From positions 2,232,001 through 2,296,000 of the forward strand of contig NZ_AP027079.1 of assembly GCF_030295385.1 (NCBI RefSeq): a stretch of 64,000 nucleotides of DNA, in the 5' to 3' direction. Both the position numbers and the translations under genes were made by a program. The notes under the pieces are model-generated. The model was not told the DNA's origin. It ran no database searches and saw only the letters and a list, made by a program, of their open reading frames with translations. This document shows, piece by piece, positions 1 to 8,570 of this stretch. This stretch comes from Geothrix oryzae (lineage in GTDB: Bacteria; Acidobacteriota; Holophagae; Holophagales; Holophagaceae). Positions within the stretch are counted from its first letter, which is position 1, and each line of letters starts with the position of its first letter.

Positions 1-2
1 AC

Positions 3-164
3 CTGGAGGATGGCGAACTGTCCGAGGAGACCCTTCTCCAGGAGCTGGCCACGCGCCTGCCCATGGAGGACCCGGAGAAGACCTTCGAGACCCTCGTCGC
101 CTGGGGCCGATTCGGAGAGCTCTTCGCCTACCGCGAGGAACGGGGCGTCCTCACGCCGGAGTAG
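3..164 (+). CDS. ABC transporter ATPase, C-terminal AAA-associated domain (partial)
   Basis: The window opens inside a gene whose last 53 codons are visible, ending at TAG 162-164. The tail reads ...DPEKTFETLVAWGRFGELF... and ends in ...REERGVLTPE. This resembles the AAA-associated domain that follows the ATPase in nitrate/sulfonate/bicarbonate-type ABC importer ATP-binding subunits, where a 'TLVxWGRYxELFxY' block is common. No Walker motifs are in the window, so the assignment rests on this tail alone. The next gene starts 3 bp after the stop, so the two are probably co-transcribed. Confidence 0.5.
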   Translation: MEDGELSEETLLQELATRLPMEDPEKTFETLVAWGRFGELFAYREERGVLTPE

Positions 165-166
165 CC

Positions 167-1507
167 ATGCGAATGTTTCGGACCGCCTTCCTGGGCCTCG
201 CCCTGCCTGCCCTCCTGGCGGCGCAGGGCCCTGTACCCGAGCTGCTGGGCCTCCAGGCCACTCTCATCGGCCAGGACCTGCGGCCCTTCCCCAGCCCCTA
301 CGCGGGGCCGAACAGCCTCACGGGCGGCGGGGACCGGGCCGTCACGCAGACCTACGGAGCCTACTTCGGAGTCCAGCTCACGACCCGCTTCCAGGTCTAC
401 CTGGATGTGGAGCTGTTCCGGGGATCGGGCGTCGGGAAGACCGTCGGCCTGGCCGGCCTGCCGAATGGGGATGCGGTGCGCCAGGGTTCCGGCGACCTCG
501 GGCAGAGCCCCTATCTCGCCCGGCTTTTCGGCCGCTGGACCTTGCCCCTGGGAGGAGCCGAGGAAACCATCGGCCGCGCCATGGACCAGCTGCCAGGGCG
601 GGTTCCCGCCCGGCGCCTGGTTCTCACGGCAGGCAAACTGGCCGCCAACGATCTGTTCGACACCAGCGCCTTCGCCGGCGCGCCGCGGACCCAGTTCATG
701 AACTGGAGCCTGTTCAACGCCCCGGCCTGGGACTTCGCGGCCGATACCCGCGGCTACACCCGTGGCCTGGCCGCGGAGCTGTACCAGCCGGGCTGGGCCC
801 TGGCCCTGGGCCGTTTCCAGATGCCCACCGAGGCCAACGGCAACCAGCTCGACGCCGACCTGCCCCGGGCCCACAGCGACAATGTCCAGCTCACCCTCCA
901 GCCGGACGGGGGCCCCGTCATCCGCCTGCTGGCCTTCGCGAACCACGCCCGGATGGGCGACTACGCGGCGGCCCTCGCCGGGGCCAACACTGGGGCCAAC
1001 ACCGGGGTCAGCACCGGGGTCAGCACCGGGGCCAGTGCCGGAGCCCCTGACATCACCGCCACCCGCCGCCCCGGCCGCGCCAAACGCGGCTGGGTGCTGA
1101 ACCTGGAGCGGCCCCTCGACCCCGAAGGGGCGCAGGGTTTGTTCCTCCGACTGGCCTCGAATGACGGCCGCACCGAATCGTTCGCCTTCACCGAGGCCGA
1201 TCGCTCGCTCGCCTTCGGAGGCCAGGCCCGGGGCCGGGGGAGCGAGGACCGGTGGGGCCTGGCGCTCTCCATCCAGGATCTGTCCCCCGGCCACCGGGCC
1301 TACCTGGCCGCGGGCGGGCAGGGCTTCGTCCTGGGCGATGGCCGGCTGGCGGCCGCCCGCGAGCAGGTGGTCGAGGCCTACTATGCCTGGGCGCCCCGGC
1401 CCTGGCTGCGGCTGTCGCCCGACCTGCAGTGGATCCGCAACCCCGGCTACAACCGCGACCGGGGACCGGCCAAGGTCCTGGGCCTTCGGCTGCGCCTCAG
1501 CGTCTGA
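167..1507 (+). CDS. carbohydrate-porin-like outer membrane protein
   Basis: A 446-residue protein with a signal peptide (MRMFRTAFLGLALPALLAAQ, cleavage near residue 20). The body has alternating short hydrophobic/aromatic segments and phrases such as LTAGKLAANDLFDT and TQFMNWSLFN, which I associate with the OprB/carbohydrate-selective porin superfamily. It ends in a strand-like segment (LGLRLRLSV). Its likely role is a beta-barrel pore for a small solute in the outer membrane. Residues about 270-291 are a low-complexity run of tetrapeptides (GANT/GVST/GAS) from 12-bp tandem repeats, probably an exposed loop. It starts 3 bp after the upstream ABC ATPase gene and its 3' end overlaps the convergent transporter gene by 11 bp. 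The substrate is unknown. Confidence 0.65.
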   Translation: MRMFRTAFLGLALPALLAAQGPVPELLGLQATLIGQDLRPFPSPYAGPNSLTGGGDRAVTQTYGAYFGVQLTTRFQVYLDVELFRGSGVGKTVGLAGLPNGDAVRQGSGDLGQSPYLARLFGRWTLPLGGAEETIGRAMDQLPGRVPARRLVLTAGKLAANDLFDTSAFAGAPRTQFMNWSLFNAPAWDFAADTRGYTRGLAAELYQPGWALALGRFQMPTEANGNQLDADLPRAHSDNVQLTLQPDGGPVIRLLAFANHARMGDYAAALAGANTGANTGVSTGVSTGASAGAPDITATRRPGRAKRGWVLNLERPLDPEGAQGLFLRLASNDGRTESFAFTEADRSLAFGGQARGRGSEDRWGLALSIQDLSPGHRAYLAAGGQGFVLGDGRLAAAREQVVEAYYAWAPRPWLRLSPDLQWIRNPGYNRDRGPAKVLGLRLRLSV

Positions 1508-2411
1508 CCTCCGGTTCGCCGATCGCCACGGGCGGCGCGAAGGCACAGGCGGCGATGCCGGCCAGCACCAGGAGCGTGCCGACGCCCTGCAGGGGCCGCA
1601 CCGATTCGCCCAGCAACAGCCAGCCCAGGATCACCGTGGCCACGGGCTGGACCATCAGGCCCATGGCGCCCAGGTTGGTGGGCACATGGCCCATGCCCCA
1701 GGTGATGAGCCACCAGGCCACCACCTGCACCCCCAGCCCGAGCCCTGCTAGGGCCCACCAGGCCTGGGGCGGGTACCCGTGGAAGGCCTCTCCCTGGGCG
1801 AGGCCGAGCGCCCCGAATCCCGCCGTGCAACAGAGGATGACCCAGAACAGGGCCTCGGGCGCGCTGAGGTCGCGCCGGGCCCGCCCCAGGGCCAGGGTGA
1901 AGGCGCCGTAGGCGAGGGAGGCCAGGGCGCCAAGCAGCTCGCCCAGGCCCGTGCCCCAACGGGCCCCCTTGGCGAAGCCCAGCACCAGGGCTCCCGCCAG
2001 GGCGAGGACCACGCCCAGCCAAAACCGCTTCCGGAGCTTCGCCCCCATCCAGGTCACGGAGACGACCGCCACCCAGATGGGCGCCAGGGCCACCAGGAGC
2101 GTGGAGTTGGCCGCGCTCGTGTGGTGGAGGGAGGTGTGCCACATCCAGAGATCCGCCACGAAGCAGATCCCCGCCACGGCCGCCCAGAGCCGGGCCCGGC
2201 CCGCGCCGGGGCCCCCGCTTCCGCGGGCGCGCCAGGCCAGCCAGGCCACGGGCGGCAGGGCGATGGCCATGCGGTAGAAGCCGATGGCCAGCGGCCCCGC
2301 GGGGGCGGACCAGCGCACGAGCATGGCCGCGAACCCCAGCAGGGAGGCCCCGAGCACCAGGGCCGTCAGCCCCCTTGCGTCCGGCGTACCCGGCGTCACC
2401 GTTTCAGACAT
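1497..2411 (-). CDS. EamA-family (drug/metabolite transporter) permease
   Basis: A 304-residue, very hydrophobic protein with about ten predicted membrane segments arranged as two EamA repeats. Features typical of the DMT superfamily are an early LLGFAAMLVRWSAP segment, a WMWHTSLHHTSAANSTLLVALAPIW region and a second-repeat PVATVILGWLLLGE near the C terminus. It is likely an inner-membrane exporter of amino acids or small metabolites; the substrate cannot be told from sequence. It lies 24 bp downstream of the response regulator on the same strand, so it is probably co-transcribed with it. Its 3' end overlaps that of the porin gene. Confidence 0.85.
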   Translation of the reverse strand: MSETVTPGTPDARGLTALVLGASLLGFAAMLVRWSAPAGPLAIGFYRMAIALPPVAWLAWRARGSGGPGAGRARLWAAVAGICFVADLWMWHTSLHHTSAANSTLLVALAPIWVAVVSVTWMGAKLRKRFWLGVVLALAGALVLGFAKGARWGTGLGELLGALASLAYGAFTLALGRARRDLSAPEALFWVILCCTAGFGALGLAQGEAFHGYPPQAWWALAGLGLGVQVVAWWLITWGMGHVPTNLGAMGLMVQPVATVILGWLLLGESVRPLQGVGTLLVLAGIAACAFAPPVAIGEPEVRR

Positions 2412-2435
2412 GGCTCCAGCCTCTCCGCGGGAGGA

Positions 2436-2807
2436 TCAACCCGCAAGGGCCTCGGCGACCCGGTCGGCCAGGGTCGAAGCATCCACGGGCTTCAGGAGGA
2501 ACCCCGAGATGCCGAGCTGCTGGAGCCGGATCAGGCTGGCGTCGTCCCGGTGGGCCGAGACCACGAGGATGGGCAGATCCTGGAGCGCCCCGTCCTCCCG
2601 GCAGGCGCGGATCAGGCTTTCGCCGGGGCAGGCCGGCATGAGGAAATCGGCCAGGAGCAGGTCCACGGGCGTCACCCGCAGCACCCTCAGCACCTCGAAG
2701 AGCGAGGTGGGCTCCACCTCCACCGTCTCGAAACCCTTGGCCCGCAAGGCGGCCGCGGCGAAGGCCCGAACCAGTCGGCTGTCGTCCACGATGGCGATTC
2801 GGGGCAT
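2436..2807 (-). CDS. single-domain response regulator (CheY-like)
   Basis: A 123-residue stand-alone receiver domain. The acidic pair is D8-D9, the phospho-acceptor is D54 (LLLADFLMPA), the switch Ser is S84 and the conserved Lys is K106 (GFLLKPV). No output domain follows. It would accept phosphate from a histidine kinase and act through protein contact. No kinase is adjacent; the gene lies between the DacB-like gene (83 bp upstream) and the EamA transporter (24 bp downstream). Its partner is unknown. Confidence 0.88.
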   Translation of the reverse strand: MPRIAIVDDSRLVRAFAAAALRAKGFETVEVEPTSLFEVLRVLRVTPVDLLLADFLMPACPGESLIRACREDGALQDLPILVVSAHRDDASLIRLQQLGISGFLLKPVDASTLADRVAEALAG

Positions 2808-2890
2808 GAGAACTCCTGCACCTCTCTATCGTCCCCTCGGCGGGGACCTTCAACAATGACCGATCTGAGGGTCATCAACCCGGCCGGCCC

Positions 2891-4027
2891 TCAGTTGGCC
2901 CAGCGGGACACCTGCTCCCAGACATCCTCGTCGCGGGCCGGGCCGTTCAGCAGGATGGCGAACACGCGAACCTGGCCGTCGAGGGTCTGGAGGTATCCGC
3001 AGAGGCTCGTGACGCGGTCCAGGTGCCCGGTCTTCACCCGCACCCGGCGGGTGAGGTTGGCGTCCTTCACCTTCAGCTTCCAGGGCTCGCCCCCGATGAT
3101 CTTCAGCGACGCCACGAATTCGGGCCCCACCTCGAAATCGTAATAGGCGCCCCGGAGGATGGTGGCCAGGGTGCGGGCCGACAGCCGGTTGTCCTTGCTG
3201 AGGCCCGAACCGTCCGTGATCTGGATGGCCTCCGGCCCCAGGTTGAAGGCCGTGCGGTAGAAGGCCTGGATGCGCTGGACCCCCCGGGGCCAGGATCCCG
3301 CGCCGAACCGGCGCACCAACATCTCGATCATGAAGTTGTTCGACCACTTGTTGATGTCGAGCACCAGGGCGCGCAGCGGCGGCGAGGTCCAGGAGGCCAG
3401 CTTCCTAGGCGCGTCCAAGAGGTTGGCCCGGCCCTCCACGGCGATGCCGGTCTCCTGCAGGATCTTCTGGATGGTCTCCCGGGCCAGTCGGTCGGCATCC
3501 GCCGCCAGGCGGCCGTTCTCGTCCCGGTTGAAGTTCACGGAAAGGGCCCGCACCTCGGGCAGCGTGTCGGCGGAGGTGTTCTCCCATCCCGGCGGCTCGC
3601 GCTGGGCGTCGAAGGCGCTCTGGTCTAGCCGGATGCCGCCCGCGACGCGCCGGATCCCCTGCTTCTTCAGCGACTGGGCCAGCAGCCAGATGCGCTCGCT
3701 GGTGAAGAGGGGGTCGCCATCGCCCTTGAAGGTCAGGTCCCCCTGCACCACCCCGTCCTTCAGATCGCCCCAAACCTCGGTCTCGATCGTGGAATCCGGC
3801 TTGAGCGTCTTGAGGAGCGCGTAAGTGGTCACCGCCTTGGTGGTGCTCGCGGGCACCAGGGCCTGGGTTTCCCGGTGGCGGTCCAGAGCCTTGCCGGTTT
3901 CCGCATCCCAGATTCCCGCGGACACGGCGATGCCCCGGGCCTCCAGGCCCCGGACCCAACCCCGGAAGTCCTGGGCGCCCAGGGCGAGGGCCGGCACCAG
4001 GAGGGCGGTCAGCACTTTCAGGTTCAT
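2891..4027 (-). CDS. dacB: D-alanyl-D-alanine carboxypeptidase/endopeptidase, PBP4 (S13) family
   Basis: A 378-residue protein with a signal peptide (about residues 1-18). All three active-site motifs of serine-type penicillin-binding proteins are present: S61-T-T-K64 (catalytic Ser and Lys), S229-N-N231 and K332-T-G334. The long insertion between the first two motifs (LTFKGDGDPLF region) is characteristic of the S13/PBP4 family. It is expected to trim peptide cross-links or terminal D-Ala in periplasmic peptidoglycan. It is shorter than E. coli DacB (about 477 aa). It starts 6 bp after the pseudopilin-like gene, so the two are likely in one operon with the HD-GYP gene. Confidence 0.88.
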   Translation of the reverse strand: MNLKVLTALLVPALALGAQDFRGWVRGLEARGIAVSAGIWDAETGKALDRHRETQALVPASTTKAVTTYALLKTLKPDSTIETEVWGDLKDGVVQGDLTFKGDGDPLFTSERIWLLAQSLKKQGIRRVAGGIRLDQSAFDAQREPPGWENTSADTLPEVRALSVNFNRDENGRLAADADRLARETIQKILQETGIAVEGRANLLDAPRKLASWTSPPLRALVLDINKWSNNFMIEMLVRRFGAGSWPRGVQRIQAFYRTAFNLGPEAIQITDGSGLSKDNRLSARTLATILRGAYYDFEVGPEFVASLKIIGGEPWKLKVKDANLTRRVRVKTGHLDRVTSLCGYLQTLDGQVRVFAILLNGPARDEDVWEQVSRWAN

Positions 4028-4033
4028 GCACCC

Positions 4034-4606
4034 TCACAGTTTCGGGGAGGTGGGCGTCCCCGGGGTGGCGCCAGGCTTGGTCCCGGTCTTGCTCCGGTCA
4101 TCACCCGAGGTCGCGCCTGACGCCGCGCCCGAGGCCGCCCCCGGGGCTCCGCCGGGGCCGAACCCCAGCAGGTTCTGATCGGCGGTGAAGAGCCAGTCGT
4201 GATACAGCTCCTTGTTCTGGTAGATGCGGAAGCTGTCCTTGATGCTGCGGCTGCGCACGCCGACGATGGGAAGCCCCTCGGTGTTCCCCGAGGCCCCGGG
4301 CTGGACCTGGGTGATGAATTCCCAATCGCCCGCGGCGGTCATCGGATCCTTGTACTTCTGCCGCAGGATGCGGGGCCGGACCTTCATGACTTCCTCGAGA
4401 TCCGTGGGGTAGCGGCCGTTCTTGGCGAAATACACCCGGAGCGCCGTGGCGACGGCCTCGCCCCGGAAGATCAGCTCGGCCTCGTTCTCCCGCTGGACCT
4501 CCGCGCTCACCAGGGGGCCGATCTTCAGCAGCATCACGCCCATCACCACGATCATGGCCAGGGCCAAGGCCATCGTGAATCCATGCTGGGAACGGGGGGT
4601 GGGCAT
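4034..4606 (-). CDS. pseudopilin-like secretion/pilus protein
   Basis: A 190-residue protein with a short basic leader (MPTPRSQHGFTM) followed by a long hydrophobic helix (about residues 12-32) and a soluble region. This is the layout of type II secretion/type IV pilus pseudopilins, but the usual G-F-(T/S)-L-x-E cleavage context lacks the Glu at +5. The soluble part has the ENEAELIFRGEAVATALRVYF segment typical of general secretion pathway G/H-like proteins, with 'NGRYPTDLEEV'. The C terminus is low complexity (GAASGAASGATSG, from a 12-bp repeat). A GGAG ribosome site precedes the start. Its exact role is uncertain. Confidence 0.6.
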   Translation of the reverse strand: MPTPRSQHGFTMALALAMIVVMGVMLLKIGPLVSAEVQRENEAELIFRGEAVATALRVYFAKNGRYPTDLEEVMKVRPRILRQKYKDPMTAAGDWEFITQVQPGASGNTEGLPIVGVRSRSIKDSFRIYQNKELYHDWLFTADQNLLGFGPGGAPGAASGAASGATSGDDRSKTGTKPGATPGTPTSPKL

Positions 4607-4628
4607 GGGAGCTCCGGAACCTAAATTA

Positions 4629-6419
4629 TCAGGCCCGCTCGCCCTTTCGTGTCATGAGCTCGGAAAACGCCTCCAGGACGGTGGGATCGAACTGGGAGCC
4701 GGATTCGTTCTGCAGCTCCGCCAGCACCTGGCGGAACCCCTTGGGGCGCCGGTAGCCCTTGCCGCTGGTCATCACCTCGTAGGCCTCGATGAGGCCGATG
4801 ATGCGGCTGCCGATGGGGATGGCCGTCTCGCGCAACCCGTCCGGGTAGCCGTGGCCGTCCCAGCGCTCGTGATGGTGCCGGATCATCTTCACCACATCGA
4901 AGGGGAAGCGTAGGTCCTTGAGGAAGACCGCCGCCAGCTCGGGATGGTTCCGCACCTTCTTGAGCTCCTCCTCCGTCAGCTGGGGCTTGGCGAGCATCTG
5001 GGGATCCAGCAGCAGCAGGCCCACATCGTGGAGGATGGCCGCGATGCTCACGGCTTCGACCTCCTCGGTGGCCAGCTCGAGGCGCAGGGCGAGGTCCCGG
5101 GCCAGGCGGGCCGTGGCCAGGCTGTGCGGCCGCAGGGTGGGCACCCGGCTTTCGCCGGACTGCAGGATGCGGTGGCTCACCGACAGGAAGGCGTGGTGGT
5201 AGCGCTCGTGGAGGCGGGCCTCCTGGAGGTAGAGCCCCAGCACCCGGCTCAGCTGCTGGATGGCCTCGATCTCGGTGATGGAGAACGAGTGGTCCTCCGT
5301 CCGGAACACCATCATCAGGTCATGGCCCTGGGGCGTTTCGTTGAGCAGGAGGGGCATGTAGGTGGCGAAGGCGCCCTTGAGCTCCGGCACCTCGGGCATC
5401 TCCGTCCGGGTGATGAGGCGGAGGTCCGTCTCCCGCACCGCGGGCAGGTGGAAGGTGGCGTGGGCCAGGATCTGCTGCTGCAGTTCCGGCGAGAGCGGAA
5501 GCGTGCTGAAGGCCAGGATGGGGCGGATCTCCTCGGGGTCCTCCACCCAGAGCGCCACCGCGCTGGCCGACAGGATCTGGCACAGGAGGCCCGCGATCTC
5601 CCAGAAGAAGGCCCGCTGCTCGGGCGGCATCATCCCGTGCTGGCGTTCCGGGCTCACCGGGGGGGGCGCCACCCAGCCGCTGAGGGTGCGGTCCGCTTCC
5701 CAGGGCAGCGCCGCATAGCCGTCCTGCCCCCCCGGGAACCCATGGAGCTGCTCCTGGTCCGCAGGTCCGCTGGAGGGGAGGCGCGTTTCGGGGGCCCGGA
5801 TGGCGGGCACCGCGGACCCCACGACGGGCAGCAATCGCTCGGGCACGGGGGCCACTTCATCGATGATGGCGGAGGCCGTGGGCAGGTCGCCGGGGGCCGG
5901 GCCCGCGTCGAAGTCCGCTGCGGAAACGGTCAGGGGAGAGCCCGCTCCCGACCCGCCGTAGAGATGAAACTCCTTCAGCGACACGGCCAGGTCCTCGCAG
6001 ATGGCCACCGTGGGCGGACCGTCCCGGTCCGCGTCGAAGGTGCCGCCCTTGATGCGGTCCCGCTGGATCAGCAGCCCCACCCAGTCGCCCTGAAGGTAGA
6101 CCGGCGTGATGAGGTAGCGGGGCCACTCCCCGCCCTGGCCGAAGGCGGCCAGCTCGGGCGATTCCGAGGCGTCGTTCACCACGAAGGTCCGGCGTTCCCG
6201 CTGGGCCCGCACCGTCAGCGGGTGGTCCAAGGGCAGGGAGACCGGGGGCCGGGTGCCCCGGGGCCAGCCGTAGAAGCTCACCACCTGGAAGCCGACCCCA
6301 TCCGGCACCCGCAGGTAGAGGGCCCCCTTCGTGCTCCCGACCTCCTCGAGACAGCGGTAGAGCACCTGAGAGCACCGGTTGGCGAGTGCTTCACCGAGGA
6401 TGAGAGAGGATGCCGGCAT
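4629..6419 (-). CDS. GAF-like sensor protein with degenerate HD-GYP domain
   Basis: A 596-residue protein. The N-terminal ~150 residues and residues ~260-400 look like GAF-type sensory domains; residues ~430-590 are an HD-GYP c-di-GMP phosphodiesterase domain. H464-D465, H492, H516-H517-E518, W520-D521-G522 and G524-Y525-P526 are present. The Lys of the canonical HDxGK motif is L468, and the usual 'D-x-x-D-A-(L/M)-T' region reads E545-A-Y-E548-V-M-T, so a normally metal-binding Asp is Glu. It may therefore be a weak enzyme or a c-di-GMP/protein-binding module. The gene is first in a probable three-gene operon with the pseudopilin-like and dacB genes. Confidence 0.82.
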   Translation of the reverse strand: MPASSLILGEALANRCSQVLYRCLEEVGSTKGALYLRVPDGVGFQVVSFYGWPRGTRPPVSLPLDHPLTVRAQRERRTFVVNDASESPELAAFGQGGEWPRYLITPVYLQGDWVGLLIQRDRIKGGTFDADRDGPPTVAICEDLAVSLKEFHLYGGSGAGSPLTVSAADFDAGPAPGDLPTASAIIDEVAPVPERLLPVVGSAVPAIRAPETRLPSSGPADQEQLHGFPGGQDGYAALPWEADRTLSGWVAPPPVSPERQHGMMPPEQRAFFWEIAGLLCQILSASAVALWVEDPEEIRPILAFSTLPLSPELQQQILAHATFHLPAVRETDLRLITRTEMPEVPELKGAFATYMPLLLNETPQGHDLMMVFRTEDHSFSITEIEAIQQLSRVLGLYLQEARLHERYHHAFLSVSHRILQSGESRVPTLRPHSLATARLARDLALRLELATEEVEAVSIAAILHDVGLLLLDPQMLAKPQLTEEELKKVRNHPELAAVFLKDLRFPFDVVKMIRHHHERWDGHGYPDGLRETAIPIGSRIIGLIEAYEVMTSGKGYRRPKGFRQVLAELQNESGSQFDPTVLEAFSELMTRKGERA

Positions 6420-6536
6420 CGGGCGCGTCCTGGGGAAGGGGGTGAGGTGCCCATCATGGCAGAGGCCCCGGCGGCATAGCTAGGGGACCGCGCCCACTTC
6501 GGGATCGGTTTTTACCGACCAATCCCGATGGGCCGC

Positions 6537-7469
6537 TCAGGAAGGCTGCGGGGGCAACTGAAGCGAATCCACCACCAACCCACGCTCCGCCCAGCGGGTC
6601 AGACCCGACAGCTGGGTGCCGTGGCCGCACTCCGCCAGGGGCGCGGAAAGCGTCTTCAGGCGCGCCACCACCGCCAGCCAATCCACGGGAAGGGCCACGG
6701 AGGCGAGGCCCTCATCCCAGGCCGCCCGCCCATCGACGATCAGGCGCCCATCGAAATGGGAGATCAGCGGAAAGGCCGGTACCGCCGGCTCCACCGCCGT
6801 CAGCCGGCGGGCCAGGGCGGGCAGCAGGGCGGCCATGTGGGGCCCGTGCAGGGGGTGCCGGACCGGCAGCAGCCCGACCTTCATGGCCGAGGGGCGCAGG
6901 GTCTCCACCAGACCTTCCAGGGACGGCAGGGGCCCGGACACCGTGAACTGTGCCCGGCCGTTGCGGTTGGACAGCACCAGATCCGCGCGGTCGGACAGCG
7001 CCTGCCGAACCTCTGCCTCGGCCACGCCGATGACGAAGGCCATGCCCATGGGCGTGTCCGCGAAGGCCGCCGCGCTCAAATCCTCCACGGCGGAGATCAG
7101 CGCCAGGGCCGCCTCCAGGGGTACCACCCCCGCGGCCACCAGAGCCGAATAGAAGCCCATGCTGTGCCCCGTCGCCGCCACGGGAAGGGGCATGCCGGCC
7201 TCACGCCGAGCCCGGAAGATGCCCACGGAATGGGCCAGCACCGCGAAGGGCGCGTGGCGCTGCCGGCGGAGCTCCTCCAGAGGGCCTTCCGCCATCAGGC
7301 GCTTCAGGGGGCTGCCCGTGTGGGCCTCCGCGGCCTCCACCGTGCGGCGCCAGGCCCCGTGGGCTTCCCAGCCCGCGGACATGCCCACGGCCTCCGTGCC
7401 CTGGCCGGGAAAGAGGAGGATGCGCGCAGATTCGGAGCGGGATTCAGAGGAGGACATGGCTCCGAGCAT
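6537..7469 (-). CDS. FabD-like acyl carrier protein acyltransferase
   Basis: A 310-residue acyltransferase-fold protein. G22-Q-G24 after LLFP, the nucleophile elbow G101-H-S103-M-G and a His at 208 (HPLHGPHM) match malonyl-CoA:ACP transacylases. The Arg that binds the malonyl carboxylate (R117 in E. coli FabD) is not present in the aligned segment ALISAVEDLSAAA, so malonyl specificity is doubtful. No other fatty-acid synthesis genes are nearby, so this could be a second, specialised acyltransferase. An alternative start at 7457 (MSSSES) is possible. The divergent neighbour starts 20 bp away. Confidence 0.75.
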   Translation of the reverse strand: MLGAMSSSESRSESARILLFPGQGTEAVGMSAGWEAHGAWRRTVEAAEAHTGSPLKRLMAEGPLEELRRQRHAPFAVLAHSVGIFRARREAGMPLPVAATGHSMGFYSALVAAGVVPLEAALALISAVEDLSAAAFADTPMGMAFVIGVAEAEVRQALSDRADLVLSNRNGRAQFTVSGPLPSLEGLVETLRPSAMKVGLLPVRHPLHGPHMAALLPALARRLTAVEPAVPAFPLISHFDGRLIVDGRAAWDEGLASVALPVDWLAVVARLKTLSAPLAECGHGTQLSGLTRWAERGLVVDSLQLPPQPS

Positions 7470-7489
7470 ATCCCGCTAGGCTGAGGGGG

Positions 7490-8524
7490 ATGCCCCCCGA
7501 CCCGCTCCGCCCGCCGGCCCCCTGGCACCAGGTGCCCTGGCATGAGCGACGCTCCTACTGGGAGCTGGAACCGGCGGAGCGGCGGGACCTCCGGGGGGCC
7601 CTGGAGGCCGAGGCCGCAGGCTTGGCCCGCCGTTCCGACGCCGCCCTGGACGACTACGCCACCCGGCCCGGCACCCTGGACGGCCAGCTGGTCAACGGCG
7701 ATGTGCTCGCCACCCTGCTGCCCAGCCTCCGCCGCAATCCCACGCAGGGCTACGAGGCCCTGGAGGATCCGGCGGGACGCGCCTCCGTCCACCTGAACGC
7801 CCTGGGCAAGCGGCTGCGGGACCGCGCCCTCGCCCGCGCCCACGGTGAGCCCGTGATCCTCTTCATGGGCGGCCAGGCCACCGGCAAGACCACCGGCGCC
7901 CTGGCCCTGGGGCCGGCCTTCGGCGCCGTCTTCGACGCGCCCCACACCGATCCCGAGGGCGTCGCCTTCCTGCTGGGCCGCATCCGGCGCGAGGGCTGCG
8001 GCGAGATCCACCTGGCCTACACGGATCGCGACCCGGAGGGCTCCCTCCGGGCCATGCTGGCCCGCTCCGAGCGCGAGGGGCGCTATGTGCCCCTGGACCG
8101 CATGGCCCGGGCCCACGCCTGGGCACCCTTCACCTTCCTGGGTCTGGCCCCGCGGGTGGGCCGCTCTCTGCAGGTCTACCATGTGCGGGTGGACGAGGAA
8201 GGATCGGGCCGCATGACCGAAGGCCAGGATGCCCTCGCCAGCGTGCGCGCACGGCCCAAGCCCGTGGAATCGGTGGTTGCCTACCAGCTCCAGACCGCTT
8301 ACCTTTCTCTTCTGAGGAACCCCACCCATGATCCCCAAGCCTGGTACCCGCGAGATGTCCTCGCAGGACTCAATCGAACGCTCGACGCCTGGCGCCGAAG
8401 CGAAGCCGACCATCTCCTTCGCCGCTTTTTCGACGCTGTGGCGCAGCGAGGTGCCGAAGGTGATCCAGGCCCACGAGGAGCACCGCCTGGAAGTGCGGCG
8501 GAGCCTGGGGCTGGCCTAGGCTGA
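7490..8524 (+). CDS. zeta-toxin-like P-loop kinase
   Basis: A 344-residue open frame. A Walker A motif, GGQATGKT (127-134) in a V-I-L-F-M-G context, and the overall pattern resemble zeta-toxin/AAA-type small kinases that phosphorylate nucleotide sugars or other small molecules. No obvious antitoxin precedes it. From about 8310 on, the third codon positions of this frame lose their GC bias while the +1-shifted frame gains it, so the last ~70 residues may not be natural protein. Either the gene is overlapped by the small ORF at 8328, or a frameshift/assembly error has fused frames. The family call is moderate and the C terminus is uncertain. Confidence 0.55.
   Translation: MPPDPLRPPAPWHQVPWHERRSYWELEPAERRDLRGALEAEAAGLARRSDAALDDYATRPGTLDGQLVNGDVLATLLPSLRRNPTQGYEALEDPAGRASVHLNALGKRLRDRALARAHGEPVILFMGGQATGKTTGALALGPAFGAVFDAPHTDPEGVAFLLGRIRREGCGEIHLAYTDRDPEGSLRAMLARSEREGRYVPLDRMARAHAWAPFTFLGLAPRVGRSLQVYHVRVDEEGSGRMTEGQDALASVRARPKPVESVVAYQLQTAYLSLLRNPTHDPQAWYPRDVLAGLNRTLDAWRRSEADHLLRRFFDAVAQRGAEGDPGPRGAPPGSAAEPGAGLG
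8328..8519 (+). CDS. small hypothetical protein overlapping the zeta-like gene
   Basis: A 63-codon ORF in a different frame from the zeta-toxin-like gene and entirely inside its 3' end. It has a plausible ribosome site (TGAGGAA, 8 bp upstream), begins MIPKPGTREM and ends EEHRLEVRRSLGLA. Its codons have strongly GC-rich third positions, as in true genes here, whereas the enclosing frame loses that bias over the same bases. I do not recognise the product. It could be a separate small gene (for example a partner of the kinase) or the true C terminus reached by a frameshift; an in-frame TGA at 8313 limits it upstream. Confidence 0.5.
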   Translation: MIPKPGTREMSSQDSIERSTPGAEAKPTISFAAFSTLWRSEVPKVIQAHEEHRLEVRRSLGLA

Positions 8525-8540
8525 TGGTTCAGCCCTTGTC

Positions 8541-8570
8541 CGAGTGAGGCCGCGCAAGCGGCCTCACTCG
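8541..8570. terminator. bidirectional hairpin between convergent genes
   Basis: A perfect 13-bp stem (CGAGTGAGGCCGC / GCGGCCTCACTCG) with a 4-base loop lies where the zeta-like gene and the CoA-binding gene converge. It overlaps the last bases of the minus-strand gene, including its stop. There is no clear U-tract on either side, so termination is inferred from position and stem strength. Confidence 0.55.
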
